Part shown: piece after piece, positions 1-6,939 of the stretch
Numbering within the stretch: position 1 is the first letter of the stretch
Layout: the number at the start of each line of letters is the position of its first letter
Assembly: GCA_947468255.1 (NCBI GenBank)
Contig: CANIMM010000166.1
Coordinates: 1 to 6,985, forward strand
Length of the DNA: 6,985 nucleotides
From: Chitinophagaceae bacterium
GTDB lineage: Bacteria > Bacteroidota > Bacteroidia > Chitinophagales > Chitinophagaceae
Reading direction: 5' to 3'
Made by a program: the position numbers and the translations under genes
The notes under the pieces: model-generated
The model's input: only the letters and a program-made list of their open reading frames with translations
What the model was told of the DNA's origin: nothing
The model's database searches: none

Positions 1-769
1 TTATTTTTTCACCGGTTCTTATGCAACCGGAAAATATATTTATGAGCGCGTGAGTAAAAAAATGAAACCCTGTGGACTAGAATTGGGCGGTAAGGATCCG
101 CTGTATGTTACGGATGATGTTACGGATATACCAACCATTGCTGCGAATACTGCGGATGGCGCTTTTTATAACAATGGCCAAAGCTGCTGTTCGGTAGAAA
201 GAATTTATGTGCACGAAAAATGCTATGATGCTTATGTGGCCGCTTTTGTAGCAGAAGTAAAATCCTATAGCATTGGAAACCCCTTATCTGAAAATGTGTA
301 TATCGGCGCTTTAACCCGGAAGGAACAGCCGGCATTTTTAGCAGCGCAGGTGCAGGATGCGGTATCCAAGGGTGCCACCGTTTTATGTGGAGGAAAAGTT
401 ATTCCAGGTTTGGGCAATTATTTTGAGCCAACCGTTTTGGTGAATGTTACCCACGAAATGGATGTGATGAAAGAAGAGTCATTCGGACCAATTATTGGCA
501 TTATGAAAGTAACCGATGATGCTGCTGCAACTGCGCTGATGAATGATACTCAATATGGATTGACGGCAGCAGTTTTTTGTAATAATGATGCAAGGGCGGC
601 AGCAATTCAAAGCGAGCTGAATGCCGGAACCGTGTATTGGAATTGTTGCGACCGGGTAAGTGCAGCATTACCTTGGAGCGGCAGAAAACACAGTGGTTTT
701 GGAAGCACGTTATCATCAGTAGGCTTGCGCGTGTTTACCCAGCCAAAGGCATATCATTTAAGGGGCTAA
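1..769 (+). CDS. Aldehyde dehydrogenase family protein, C-terminal part (5' end outside the window)
   Basis: This enzyme oxidises an aldehyde to the carboxylic acid with NAD(P)+ in the cytoplasm. The frame is open from base 2 with no start codon, and the GTG at 50 is an internal valine, so the N-terminal part lies upstream. The visible protein begins in the cofactor-binding region (FTGSYATGK, like the family's FTGS-x-x-x-G). LELGGKD follows, with the general-base Glu at 80-82, then GQSC with the catalytic Cys at 185-187. Next come EESFGP (about 474-491) and, near the C-terminus, LPWSGRKHSGFG, which matches the family's PWGG-x-K-x-S-G-x-G block. The catalytic Cys is followed by a second Cys, and another Cys pair (WNCCDR) lies near 640-655. 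The family is certain from these motifs; the substrate cannot be read from this part. A hairpin with a T-rich tail follows 58 nt after the stop. Confidence 0.95.
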   Translation, partial: YFFTGSYATGKYIYERVSKKMKPCGLELGGKDPLYVTDDVTDIPTIAANTADGAFYNNGQSCCSVERIYVHEKCYDAYVAAFVAEVKSYSIGNPLSENVYIGALTRKEQPAFLAAQVQDAVSKGATVLCGGKVIPGLGNYFEPTVLVNVTHEMDVMKEESFGPIIGIMKVTDDAAATALMNDTQYGLTAAVFCNNDARAAAIQSELNAGTVYWNCCDRVSAALPWSGRKHSGFGSTLSSVGLRVFTQPKAYHLRG

Positions 770-827
770 ATGGTGGACCATTGAATAAATTATAAATGAT
801 TTATCATTCCGATAAAATATTTTTTAT

Positions 828-860
828 TAACGCGTAGCGTTATCTAATTTATTTTTTTGG
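828..860 (+). terminator. Probable intrinsic terminator of the aldehyde dehydrogenase gene
   Basis: The 6-bp perfect inverted repeat TAACGC (828-833) and GCGTTA (837-842) has a GTA loop and is followed by a T-rich tract at 843-858. This fits a terminator for plus-strand transcripts. The T tract runs over the last codons of the convergent quinoprotein gene. On the minus strand the hairpin is followed by A-rich rather than T-rich sequence, so it is a weaker candidate for that gene. A second small inverted repeat, AATGAT/ATCATT with a 2-nt loop, lies at 795-808. Confidence 0.55.
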
Positions 861-3017
861 TAAAGCAAAGGCAATATAGGCATCGCTTTTTTTCCCTCCC
901 CATTTTGAGCCCCCACAGGCAATAACTACATATTGCTTTCCGCTCACTTCATAGACGGAGGGTGTTGCTACTCCTGGTGCAGGAAGATCTGTTTCCCATA
1001 AGATAGCTCCTGTTCTTTTATTGATTGCCCTAAATTTTCCATCAGCAGATGCACCGATCAACAATACGCCACCAGCGGTTACCAAAGGACCTCCGTAATT
1101 TTCACGTCCCGTAGTTGGGATCCCTTTCTCTTTTAGTTCCTTAAATTCTCCGAAAGGAATTTTCCAAACTAATTCACCTGTATTTAAGTTGATGGCATTG
1201 AGTGTTCCCCAGGGAGGGCTGATAGCTGGATATCCTTCCTTGGTTAAAAATTTATTATAGCCTGTAAAGCCATACAGCGCAGTGGGCGCTTTTCGAATTT
1301 TTTCAACAGGTCCGGTATATATTTTTTTCTGTAGATTCTTGTCATTTAAAATAAAAGCGGTAATTGCTTGCTTTTCTTCTTTTGCAAGGTTATTAAATCC
1401 TGGCATCATTCTTCTGCCTGTAGAAAGCAGCTCAAGCAATTTTTCGTTTGTATATTTTTTATCAGCTCCAACGATGGAGGGATAGTCTCCTGCCCCCCGC
1501 TGTTCTGGCCCATGGCAACCCATACAATACAGCCCGTACAAGCTGGTGCCAGCTTCTAAGTTATTGCGGATGCTTTTTTTATCGGGCTTATTTTCTACCA
1601 TATTGAGCACCCAGGCCATTTCATTGGCGTTTACGTACAATAAATTAGTGGTAGGGTCTACTGCAGGACCACCCCACTCACCTCCACCATCATAGCCGGG
1701 TAAAATAATCGTGCCTTCCTTGCTTGGTGGGGTAAACATATTACCAGATCGATAGGAGCTGTAGCGACTTTTTATATCCTGAAAATTTGAATCCCCCAAT
1801 ATGGTATTTAGATCTCCTTCGGTAAATACCTGTCTTACAAAAGGTTTTGGTAATAAGGGCATCGGCTGTGTTGGCCATAGCTTTTCTTTGTTTAGGCTGG
1901 TGTTGGTTGCAACGGGTCTTTCTTCAATGGGAAAAAGGGGCTTTCCAGTCTCTCTTTCAAAAATAAAAACAAAACCTGTTTTGGTTGTTTGCGCAACAGC
2001 ATCAATTGGTTTGCCATCCCGCATAATCGTAACTAAGGCCGGAGCTGCGGGTAAATCCATATCCCACACATCATGATGAACGGTTTGAAAATGCCAAAGG
2101 AGTTTACCCGTAGCAGCATCTAGTGCTACCAGACAATTTCCATACAATCCTTTTCCCAATCTTTGACCTCCATAAAAGTCATTGGTAGGGTTTCCGATGG
2201 GAGCAAAAAGGATTCCCCTTTTTTTGTCTAAACTAAATCCGGCCCAACTATTAGTAGATCCCAAATATTTATAGGCAGTACTATCTTCCCAGGTTTCATA
2301 GCCCGGCTCACCTGGGTAAGGAATGGTATGAAATATCCATTGTTGCTTTCCGGTTTTTACATCAAATGCTCGAATATGGCCGGGGGTTTCATCTCCTACC
2401 ATTCCACTTAAAAAAAACAGGTTTTTGTATACCGTAACAGGTGAGGTGGGGGCAACAAAGACAGTGCTTTCATTCCGATCGAGCCCTAGATTGAGATTGA
2501 TTCCACCATTTTTTCCAAAGGAAGGAATGAGTTTGCCATTATCAGCATTTACTTCATAGGCGACTGAACCCACGGTGTAAATAATTCGCTTGTCATTCCC
2601 TTCTTCCCAATAGGCAACGCCCCTATTCATATTGACGCTTTTTCTATGCCAGCTTTTGTTGGCGATTGAGTCTGTTGGATCAAACTGCCATTGCTGTATG
2701 CCGGTAGCGGCATCGATGGCAAATAATTTTAGTTTAGGTGATACGCCATAAAGAATATTGCCAATAATGATTGGATTGCATTGCATTGAACCAAATTGGG
2801 TACTGTCGTTTTTTTCTGAATGGTAAACCCAGGCCACCTGCAATTGATTAACATTATTGGTGTCTATTTGTGTAAGGGAAGAATAATGGGTCAATTCGTT
2901 GGTGCCTCCAGCGATTCTCCATTCTGCATATAGATGATTGGGGTCGCTGTTCTTGCAGCCTAAAAAAATAATCATCAATAAAAGAAAAGAAATAGCGGCA
3001 ATGGTTTTTATGAACAT
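849..3017 (-). CDS. PQQ-dependent glucose-dehydrogenase-like quinoprotein with embedded cytochrome c domain, lipoprotein
   Basis: This is a 722-residue quinoprotein that probably oxidises a sugar or alcohol outside the cytoplasm and passes electrons from PQQ to its own heme c. The N-terminus is a lipoprotein signal: hydrophobic residues 8-19, then FLGC with Cys21 as the lipidation site. A beta-propeller follows, with five motifs of the type A-x-D-x-x-T-G-x-x-x-W (about 100-110, 217-227, 298-308, 608-618, 664-674). HHDVWDMD (314-321) and the Lys of TTKTG (Lys346) match the region I recall as Asp466 and Lys493 of E. coli glucose dehydrogenase, with the same spacing (Asp319 to Lys346). A cytochrome c domain at about 488-560 carries CMGCH (498-502) and a likely axial Met in RRMMPGF (537 or 538). 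The vicinal Cys-Cys pair of methanol dehydrogenases is absent. No PQQ biosynthesis genes are nearby. The ATG at 3015-3017 is chosen because it gives the signal peptide; no Shine-Dalgarno is visible. The substrate is not determined. Confidence 0.93.
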   Translation of the reverse strand: MFIKTIAAISFLLLMIIFLGCKNSDPNHLYAEWRIAGGTNELTHYSSLTQIDTNNVNQLQVAWVYHSEKNDSTQFGSMQCNPIIIGNILYGVSPKLKLFAIDAATGIQQWQFDPTDSIANKSWHRKSVNMNRGVAYWEEGNDKRIIYTVGSVAYEVNADNGKLIPSFGKNGGINLNLGLDRNESTVFVAPTSPVTVYKNLFFLSGMVGDETPGHIRAFDVKTGKQQWIFHTIPYPGEPGYETWEDSTAYKYLGSTNSWAGFSLDKKRGILFAPIGNPTNDFYGGQRLGKGLYGNCLVALDAATGKLLWHFQTVHHDVWDMDLPAAPALVTIMRDGKPIDAVAQTTKTGFVFIFERETGKPLFPIEERPVATNTSLNKEKLWPTQPMPLLPKPFVRQVFTEGDLNTILGDSNFQDIKSRYSSYRSGNMFTPPSKEGTIILPGYDGGGEWGGPAVDPTTNLLYVNANEMAWVLNMVENKPDKKSIRNNLEAGTSLYGLYCMGCHGPEQRGAGDYPSIVGADKKYTNEKLLELLSTGRRMMPGFNNLAKEEKQAITAFILNDKNLQKKIYTGPVEKIRKAPTALYGFTGYNKFLTKEGYPAISPPWGTLNAINLNTGELVWKIPFGEFKELKEKGIPTTGRENYGGPLVTAGGVLLIGASADGKFRAINKRTGAILWETDLPAPGVATPSVYEVSGKQYVVIACGGSKWGGKKSDAYIAFALPKK

Positions 3018-3110
3018 ATTTTAGAAGTTGAAAGTTTTACAATCGTTTTGCTAAAAAAGGGAGCACGCATATTAATCATTTCGTTGAATGCCGGCAAAGA
3101 TTAAATGTAA

Positions 3111-3120
3111 ATCAATTGAT
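3111..3120. promoter_or_regulatory. Perfect 10-bp palindrome in the divergent spacer, possible operator
   Basis: ATCAATTGAT is a perfect palindrome in the 243-bp spacer between the divergent quinoprotein gene (minus) and the DUF2480 gene (plus). It lies 94 bp upstream of the quinoprotein start and 141 bp upstream of the DUF2480 start, where promoters for both are expected. A 10-bp AT-rich palindrome can arise by chance, so a regulator site is only a possibility. I found no exact match to the Bacteroidota promoter element TA-N2-TTTG on either strand of the spacer. Confidence 0.2.
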
Positions 3121-3246
3121 GTTCTTATCCAAAATCATTGCCTTGGCAGCGCTGGTCAGCGTGAAAAATAAGGAAACGATATAGTAGAATCGGCTGCTCA
3201 ACTTACCAATGCTTCAAAATTCCATTTATCGAAAGGGAAACCAACC

Positions 3247-3253
3247 AAAGGAG
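3247..3253 (+). promoter_or_regulatory. Strong Shine-Dalgarno site of the DUF2480 gene
   Basis: AAAGGAG ends 7 nt before the ATG at 3261, a near-ideal Shine-Dalgarno sequence and spacing. It decides for this start over the in-frame ATG at 3279, which has none. It stands out because the other starts in the window (quinoprotein, exporter, unknown protein, mtgA, kdnB) lack such a site, as is usual in Bacteroidota. Confidence 0.6.
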
Positions 3254-3260
3254 TTTATTT

Positions 3261-3785
3261 ATGCTTAAATTTGTATCTATGGATGAGGTAATCAATAATA
3301 AGGTTAGCGAGAGCGCGCTGGTTACATTAAACTTGGAGGAATTTTTTCCTTCGGGAGAAATGGCCTTATTTGACCTGAAGGATTATTTATTTATGGGGCT
3401 GATTTTAAAAGAAAAGGAATTCAGGGAAGCGCTCAAAACACTCGACCTTAGCCTGTACACAAAAAAGTGGGTGGCAGTAACCTGCAGCGCTGATGCGGTG
3501 ATACCTATTTGGGCATATATGCTGGTAGCAAGTTATTTGCAGCCAGTTGCCTCTGAAGTGGCATTTGGAACAGTAGAAGAAGTAACCAAGCAATTGTTGC
3601 TAAAAAATATAGCTCAAATTAACCTGAGCGATTATACTGATAAAAGAGTGGTAATAAAAGGTTGCGGGGAATTGCCCGTGGGTGAATCCGCCTATCTGGA
3701 AGCTACCAAATTATTGCGTCCGGTGGCTAAAAGCATCATGTATGGTGAACCCTGCAGTACCGTACCTATTTTTAAAAAGAAGTGA
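3261..3785 (+). CDS. DUF2480 family protein
   Basis: This is a 174-residue soluble protein without signal peptide or membrane segment. I recognise it as DUF2480, a conserved Bacteroidota family of unknown function, from three blocks: TCSADAVIP (74-82), IKGCGELPV (132-140) and the C-terminal YGEPCSTVP (161-169). Each block contains one Cys (75, 135, 165), which would suit metal or Fe-S binding or a redox role, but that is inference. I recall family members lying near SUF iron-sulfur assembly genes in other Bacteroidota; no such genes are seen here. The start at 3261 is favoured by the Shine-Dalgarno at 3247-3253. The family pattern as I remember it begins close to the second Met (residue 7, base 3279), so a 168-residue form is possible. 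It is the first gene of a co-directional set of five; the next begins 65 nt downstream. Confidence 0.85.
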   Translation: MLKFVSMDEVINNKVSESALVTLNLEEFFPSGEMALFDLKDYLFMGLILKEKEFREALKTLDLSLYTKKWVAVTCSADAVIPIWAYMLVASYLQPVASEVAFGTVEEVTKQLLLKNIAQINLSDYTDKRVVIKGCGELPVGESAYLEATKLLRPVAKSIMYGEPCSTVPIFKKK

Positions 3786-3850
3786 TTTCTGCCAAGTTAA
3801 TTCTATCCTTTTCCAACCGAATGACCGAACAAAATTTAATGTAACAAAAA

Positions 3851-4486
3851 ATGATGAATGCGGTTTTAAAGGGTTTTGCCATCAGCCTGTTATTGGTTTT
3901 TTCAGTAGGCCCCATTGTTTTTACGATCATCAAGCAAAGCGTAGTGAATGGGCGAGCTGGAGGCTTTAGCTTTATAGCAGGGGTTTGGATAAGCGATTTA
4001 ATAATAGTGGTACTGAGCAATGTTTTTTCTGAGATGGTAACCAATTTGTTACAATTCAAAAAAGCCATTGGCTTAACGGGTAGTTTTTTTTTGGTTGCCA
4101 TGGGAGTGTTTTATCTTTTTTTTAAAAAAATAAAGTTGCGTAGTGTGGATGAGTCCGCCATTCGCGTTTCAGCGAGTACTCATGCTAGGTTAGTCATTGC
4201 TGGTTTTTTTATCAATACCTTAAACCCGGCTGTGATTGCCTTTTGGCTTACAACTGCTACCACCCTCGCCATTGCCAATTCGGTAAGAGAACGGATTGTG
4301 ATTTTTTCGACCTGCATCTTGGTCAATTTTGGTGCAGATGTGGGAAAAGTGTTATTGGCCGGAAGGTTAAGCAAAAAGCTAACGCATAGAAATATTGTAT
4401 TAATCAATAAAATTTCCGGATTGCTTTTATTGATATTTGGCATTGCGCTTTTGTTGGGGGTTTTATATTCTACAACAAATCAATAA
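3851..4486 (+). CDS. LysE/RhtB family exporter (amino acid efflux type)
   Basis: This is a 211-residue inner-membrane protein of the LysE superfamily, whose members export amino acids or related small solutes. About six hydrophobic segments can be read: roughly 7-29, 40-60, 74-92, 114-140, 147-170 and 186-206. The N-terminal block SVGPIVFTIIKQS (18-30) and the following GGFSFIAGVWISD (37-49) match the family's G-P pore motif and second helix. NTLNPAVIAFW (122-132) matches the N-P-x-x-x-x-F-W motif before the C-terminal half. Length fits the family's usual 200-220 residues. The start is ATG 3851 or the adjacent ATG 3854, after an A-rich stretch. The gene contains a run of nine T (4084-4092) and a T8A7 stretch (4116-4130), both in frame. 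The family is clear; the exported substrate cannot be inferred. Confidence 0.87.
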   Translation: MMNAVLKGFAISLLLVFSVGPIVFTIIKQSVVNGRAGGFSFIAGVWISDLIIVVLSNVFSEMVTNLLQFKKAIGLTGSFFLVAMGVFYLFFKKIKLRSVDESAIRVSASTHARLVIAGFFINTLNPAVIAFWLTTATTLAIANSVRERIVIFSTCILVNFGADVGKVLLAGRLSKKLTHRNIVLINKISGLLLLIFGIALLLGVLYSTTNQ

Positions 4487-4530
4487 TTAACCGTTTGTTT
4501 GTTTTACCTTTCCTATCTATATTTTACTCC

Positions 4531-5085
4531 ATGAGCCGTATTTTACTGATATTAGTTTTGTTAGTTGGTTATGACAGCTTTGGCCAATCCTCCGATGTTA
4601 TTTTGTTAAAACGAAATAATAAAACGGTCAACCGATATTTTTCAGGAACCGATATCAATATGGTTACAACTACGGGCGTTTCAATTAATGCTTATATCAC
4701 CCATATCAATAATGACACGTTGTTTCTGAAGCAATTTGTAGTTCGTCAAACTCCTACTATGTTGGGGGTATTTATAATGGACACCCTTACCACCTATTAT
4801 TATCAATATCATTATAATCAAATTAGGTCTATCAATAAAACAGGTCGGCGATTCGATTTATCTGCTAGTGCCGGCAGCCTGCTTGGTGGCGGGGCATTAC
4901 TCACATTAGCTGGCGGAGTTGTATTTTTGGTGGATCGGCAAAAATTTAGTCCCGCATTGATGGGCGCATCCGTTTCTTTAGCTGCCGTTGGATATGTAGT
5001 AGCAAAGACATCCGCCAGCGGAATGGTTATCGGCAAAAAATATTCTCTGGACTATTTGAAGATTTCAGACAACAAGAAAATGTAA
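4531..5085 (+). CDS. Secreted or membrane-anchored protein of unknown function with glycine-rich hydrophobic hairpin
   Basis: I do not recognise this 184-residue protein. ATG 4531 is chosen because it opens directly with a signal-like segment, SRILLILVLLVG (2-13), ending in FGQS with a plausible signal peptidase I cut after Gln19. The in-frame TTG at 4495 would add 12 hydrophobic residues with no better support. Residues 20-105 look beta-rich and polar. Two hydrophobic, glycine- and alanine-rich segments follow (about 112-134 and 141-158), joined by a short charged loop, which suggests a two-helix membrane hairpin. The C-terminus (IGKKYSLDYLKIS, 167-179) resembles the ending of other Bacteroidota hypothetical proteins with the same plan. 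It lies 44 nt after the exporter gene and 34 nt before mtgA, so an envelope role is plausible but unproven. Confidence 0.75.
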   Translation: MSRILLILVLLVGYDSFGQSSDVILLKRNNKTVNRYFSGTDINMVTTTGVSINAYITHINNDTLFLKQFVVRQTPTMLGVFIMDTLTTYYYQYHYNQIRSINKTGRRFDLSASAGSLLGGGALLTLAGGVVFLVDRQKFSPALMGASVSLAAVGYVVAKTSASGMVIGKKYSLDYLKISDNKKM

Positions 5086-5119
5086 CTCAATTTTTATTTT
5101 AAATCCAATCGGCATTCCC

Positions 5120-5800
5120 ATGCAAAAAGCCTGGCGCATTATTAAAAAAACGATTCTTTACCTCTTCTTTTTTCAGCTTTTTTATTTACTGTTTTGTAAG
5201 TGGGTGAATCCACCGATAACGATTACACAGGTTGCAAGCCTAGTGGAGGGCTATGGATTAAAAAGGTCTTATGTTAGTTATGACCAAATGAGTTCAAATA
5301 TAAAACTTGCAGTAATGGCGAGCGAAGATCAATTATTTCCGGATCACAATGGTTTTGATTTGAAGGCGATTGAGAAAGCATTTCAGTACAATGAAAAACA
5401 TCCCAAAAGAAGAAGGGGCGCCAGCACGATTAGTCAGCAGGTGGCCAAAAATGTTTTTTTATGGCAGGGCGGAGGCTTTTTTAGAAAAGGGCTGGAAGTA
5501 TATTTCACATTTATGATTGAGATCCTATGGAGCAAGGAGCGTATTTTGGCAACCTATTTAAATGTAGCTGAAATGGGGGAAGGCATTTTCGGAATAGAGG
5601 CAGCCTCCAGAAAGGATTTTAACAAATCCGCTAAAAACCTTTCTAGAAGCGAAGCTGCGAAAATAGCGGCTTGTTTGCCCAATCCAAAATTGTACACCGT
5701 AAAGCCGATCAGCAAAAAAGTGTTGAATCGATACGATGACATTATGATTCAAATGAACAACTTGGAAGGAGATGCCGATATTCAAAAGTTAATAAAATAG
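5120..5800 (+). CDS. mtgA: Monofunctional biosynthetic peptidoglycan transglycosylase (GT51)
   Basis: The enzyme polymerises lipid II into glycan strands on the outer face of the inner membrane. It has 226 residues, the usual length for MtgA, with no transpeptidase domain, so it is not a class A penicillin-binding protein. One N-terminal membrane anchor (about 11-26) follows a basic start. All GT51 motifs are present in order: SEDQLFPDHNGFD (68-80) with catalytic Glu69; RRGASTISQQVAKN (98-111); RKGLE (122-126) with the second catalytic Glu126; and KERILATYLNVAEMGEG (139-155). A conserved SRSEAAKIAACLPNP segment (175-189) follows. The ATG at 5120 gives the expected short cytoplasmic tail before the anchor; no Shine-Dalgarno is visible. 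It lies 34 nt after the unknown secreted protein gene and 55 nt before kdnB, in what is probably one transcript. Confidence 0.95.
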   Translation: MQKAWRIIKKTILYLFFFQLFYLLFCKWVNPPITITQVASLVEGYGLKRSYVSYDQMSSNIKLAVMASEDQLFPDHNGFDLKAIEKAFQYNEKHPKRRRGASTISQQVAKNVFLWQGGGFFRKGLEVYFTFMIEILWSKERILATYLNVAEMGEGIFGIEAASRKDFNKSAKNLSRSEAAKIAACLPNPKLYTVKPISKKVLNRYDDIMIQMNNLEGDADIQKLIK

Positions 5801-5855
5801 CAGCCAAGCCTTGTAAGTTCATTTTAATTTCAAATCATTCTACATAAATTGCACT

Positions 5856-6929
5856 ATGAATTTTAGAAACTTCAAAATGATTGGTTACGTTGTTTACGGA
5901 CGTGGCGCATTCAATCAGTTAGATGAAATATTACAACCCCATAGAAAAGGGGCTGCCCCCATGGTATTTTTGGTGGATCATTTTTTTGAGGGAAAGGAGT
6001 TGGCTAAAAGGGTTCCAGCGAAGGGAAGGGACCAAATTATTTTTGTTGATGTTACCCATGAGCCTAAGACTAGCTATGTTGATAGTATTGCCAAGCAATT
6101 AAAAGAGGAGTTTGGAACAGTAAGTGGTATAGTGGGTATTGGCGGTGGGTCTGCAATGGATCTTGCAAAGGCGGTATCATTGATGATGAATAATGTCGGT
6201 AGCAGTGCAGATTATCAGGGTTGGGACTTGGTGAAAAATCCAGGCGTGTATAAAGTAGGAATACCTACATTAAGCGGCACGGGTGCAGAGGTAAGTAGAA
6301 CAACGGTGCTTACAGGGCCAACAAAAAAGCTGGGCATGAACTCAGATTTTACACCCTTCGACCAGATTGTGCTAGATCCACAGTTAACAAGCAATGCACC
6401 GGCCAATCAACGCTTTTATACTGGAATGGATTGTTATATCCATTGTGTTGAAAGTCTTACAGGTACTTATCTAAATGAATTCAGTAAAAGTTATGGAGAA
6501 AAAGCCCTGCAAATTTGTAAGGAAGTATATGTAAACAAGGATAGTTGGGATGAGGAGAGCGATGATAAATTAATGATGGCTTCTTATGCAGGCGGAATGA
6601 GTATTGCATATTCGCAGGTGGGCATAGCCCATGCCGTTAGTTACGGACTCAGTTACTTATTGGGTACCAAGCATGGAATTGGCAATTGTATAGTGTTTGA
6701 TCATCTGGAAGAATTTTATCCGGAGGGCGTCAAGGACTTTAAGCGCATGGTTGAAATGCATCAGATTGATATTCCTAAAAATATTTGTGCCAACCTTACA
6801 GATGAGCAATTTAATAAAATGATTGATGTCTCTTTGGGTATGAAACCACTTTGGGAAAATGCCTTAGGAAAAGATTGGGAAAAACAGATGAATCGCGAGC
6901 GGCTGAGAAAACTATATGAGCGACTTTAA
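5856..6929 (+). CDS. kdnB: KdnB-like Fe-dependent alcohol dehydrogenase, probable 3-deoxy-D-manno-octulosonate 8-oxidase
   Basis: This is a 357-residue cytoplasmic enzyme of the iron-containing alcohol dehydrogenase superfamily. The NAD-binding loop GIGGGSAMD lies at 94-102. Four likely metal ligands are in place: Asp192 and His196 (MDCYIHCVE), His259 (GIAHAVSYG) and His273 (TKHGIGN). It resembles what I remember of Shewanella oneidensis KdnB along its length: the N-terminal MNF-x(5)-I and YGRGAFNQLD, QGWDLVKNPGV (121-131), IPTLSGTGAE (136-145), LGMNSD (159-164), FYTGMDCYIHC (187-197) and GTYLNEFSKSYGEKA (203-217). KdnB oxidises Kdo at C8; the aminotransferase KdnA then makes Kdo8N for lipopolysaccharide. 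The superfamily is certain. The Kdo assignment rests on remembered similarity and is likely, not proven. The ATG at 5856 matches the family N-terminus. It is the last gene of its cluster, followed 10 nt later by a terminator, and kdnA is not in the window. Confidence 0.85.
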   Translation: MNFRNFKMIGYVVYGRGAFNQLDEILQPHRKGAAPMVFLVDHFFEGKELAKRVPAKGRDQIIFVDVTHEPKTSYVDSIAKQLKEEFGTVSGIVGIGGGSAMDLAKAVSLMMNNVGSSADYQGWDLVKNPGVYKVGIPTLSGTGAEVSRTTVLTGPTKKLGMNSDFTPFDQIVLDPQLTSNAPANQRFYTGMDCYIHCVESLTGTYLNEFSKSYGEKALQICKEVYVNKDSWDEESDDKLMMASYAGGMSIAYSQVGIAHAVSYGLSYLLGTKHGIGNCIVFDHLEEFYPEGVKDFKRMVEMHQIDIPKNICANLTDEQFNKMIDVSLGMKPLWENALGKDWEKQMNRERLRKLYERL

Positions 6930-6939
6930 TCGAACTTGG

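Noticed and set aside
50..52. GTG as a start codon for the aldehyde dehydrogenase
   Set aside because: The frame continues upstream to the window edge and encodes conserved family sequence (FTGS...GK), so this GTG is an internal valine.
3095..3103. On the minus strand, TA-N3-TTTG upstream of the quinoprotein gene, resembling a -7 element
   Set aside because: It has one base too many between TA and TTTG and no TTG at the right distance upstream.
3119..3184. 21-codon open frame in the divergent spacer, hydrophobic in the middle
   Set aside because: No ribosome binding site, no recognisable similarity, and a frame of this length is expected by chance. Its start overlaps the ATCAATTGAT palindrome.
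3266..3273. TAAATTTG, an exact match to the Bacteroidota -7 promoter element TA-N2-TTTG
   Set aside because: It lies inside the first codons of the DUF2480 gene, has no TTG at the expected -33 distance, and would remove the strong Shine-Dalgarno from the transcript.
3682..3969. 95-codon plus-strand frame bridging the DUF2480 and exporter genes
   Set aside because: It overlaps both well-supported genes in another frame and has no family features.
3772..4101. 109-codon minus-strand frame opposite the exporter gene
   Set aside because: It is antisense to a clear LysE-family gene, shows no motif or ribosome binding site, and is explained by the codon composition of the membrane protein.
4495..4530. 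TTG start that would lengthen the unknown secreted protein by 12 residues
   Set aside because: ATG 4531 directly precedes a normal signal peptide, and the extension adds nothing recognisable.
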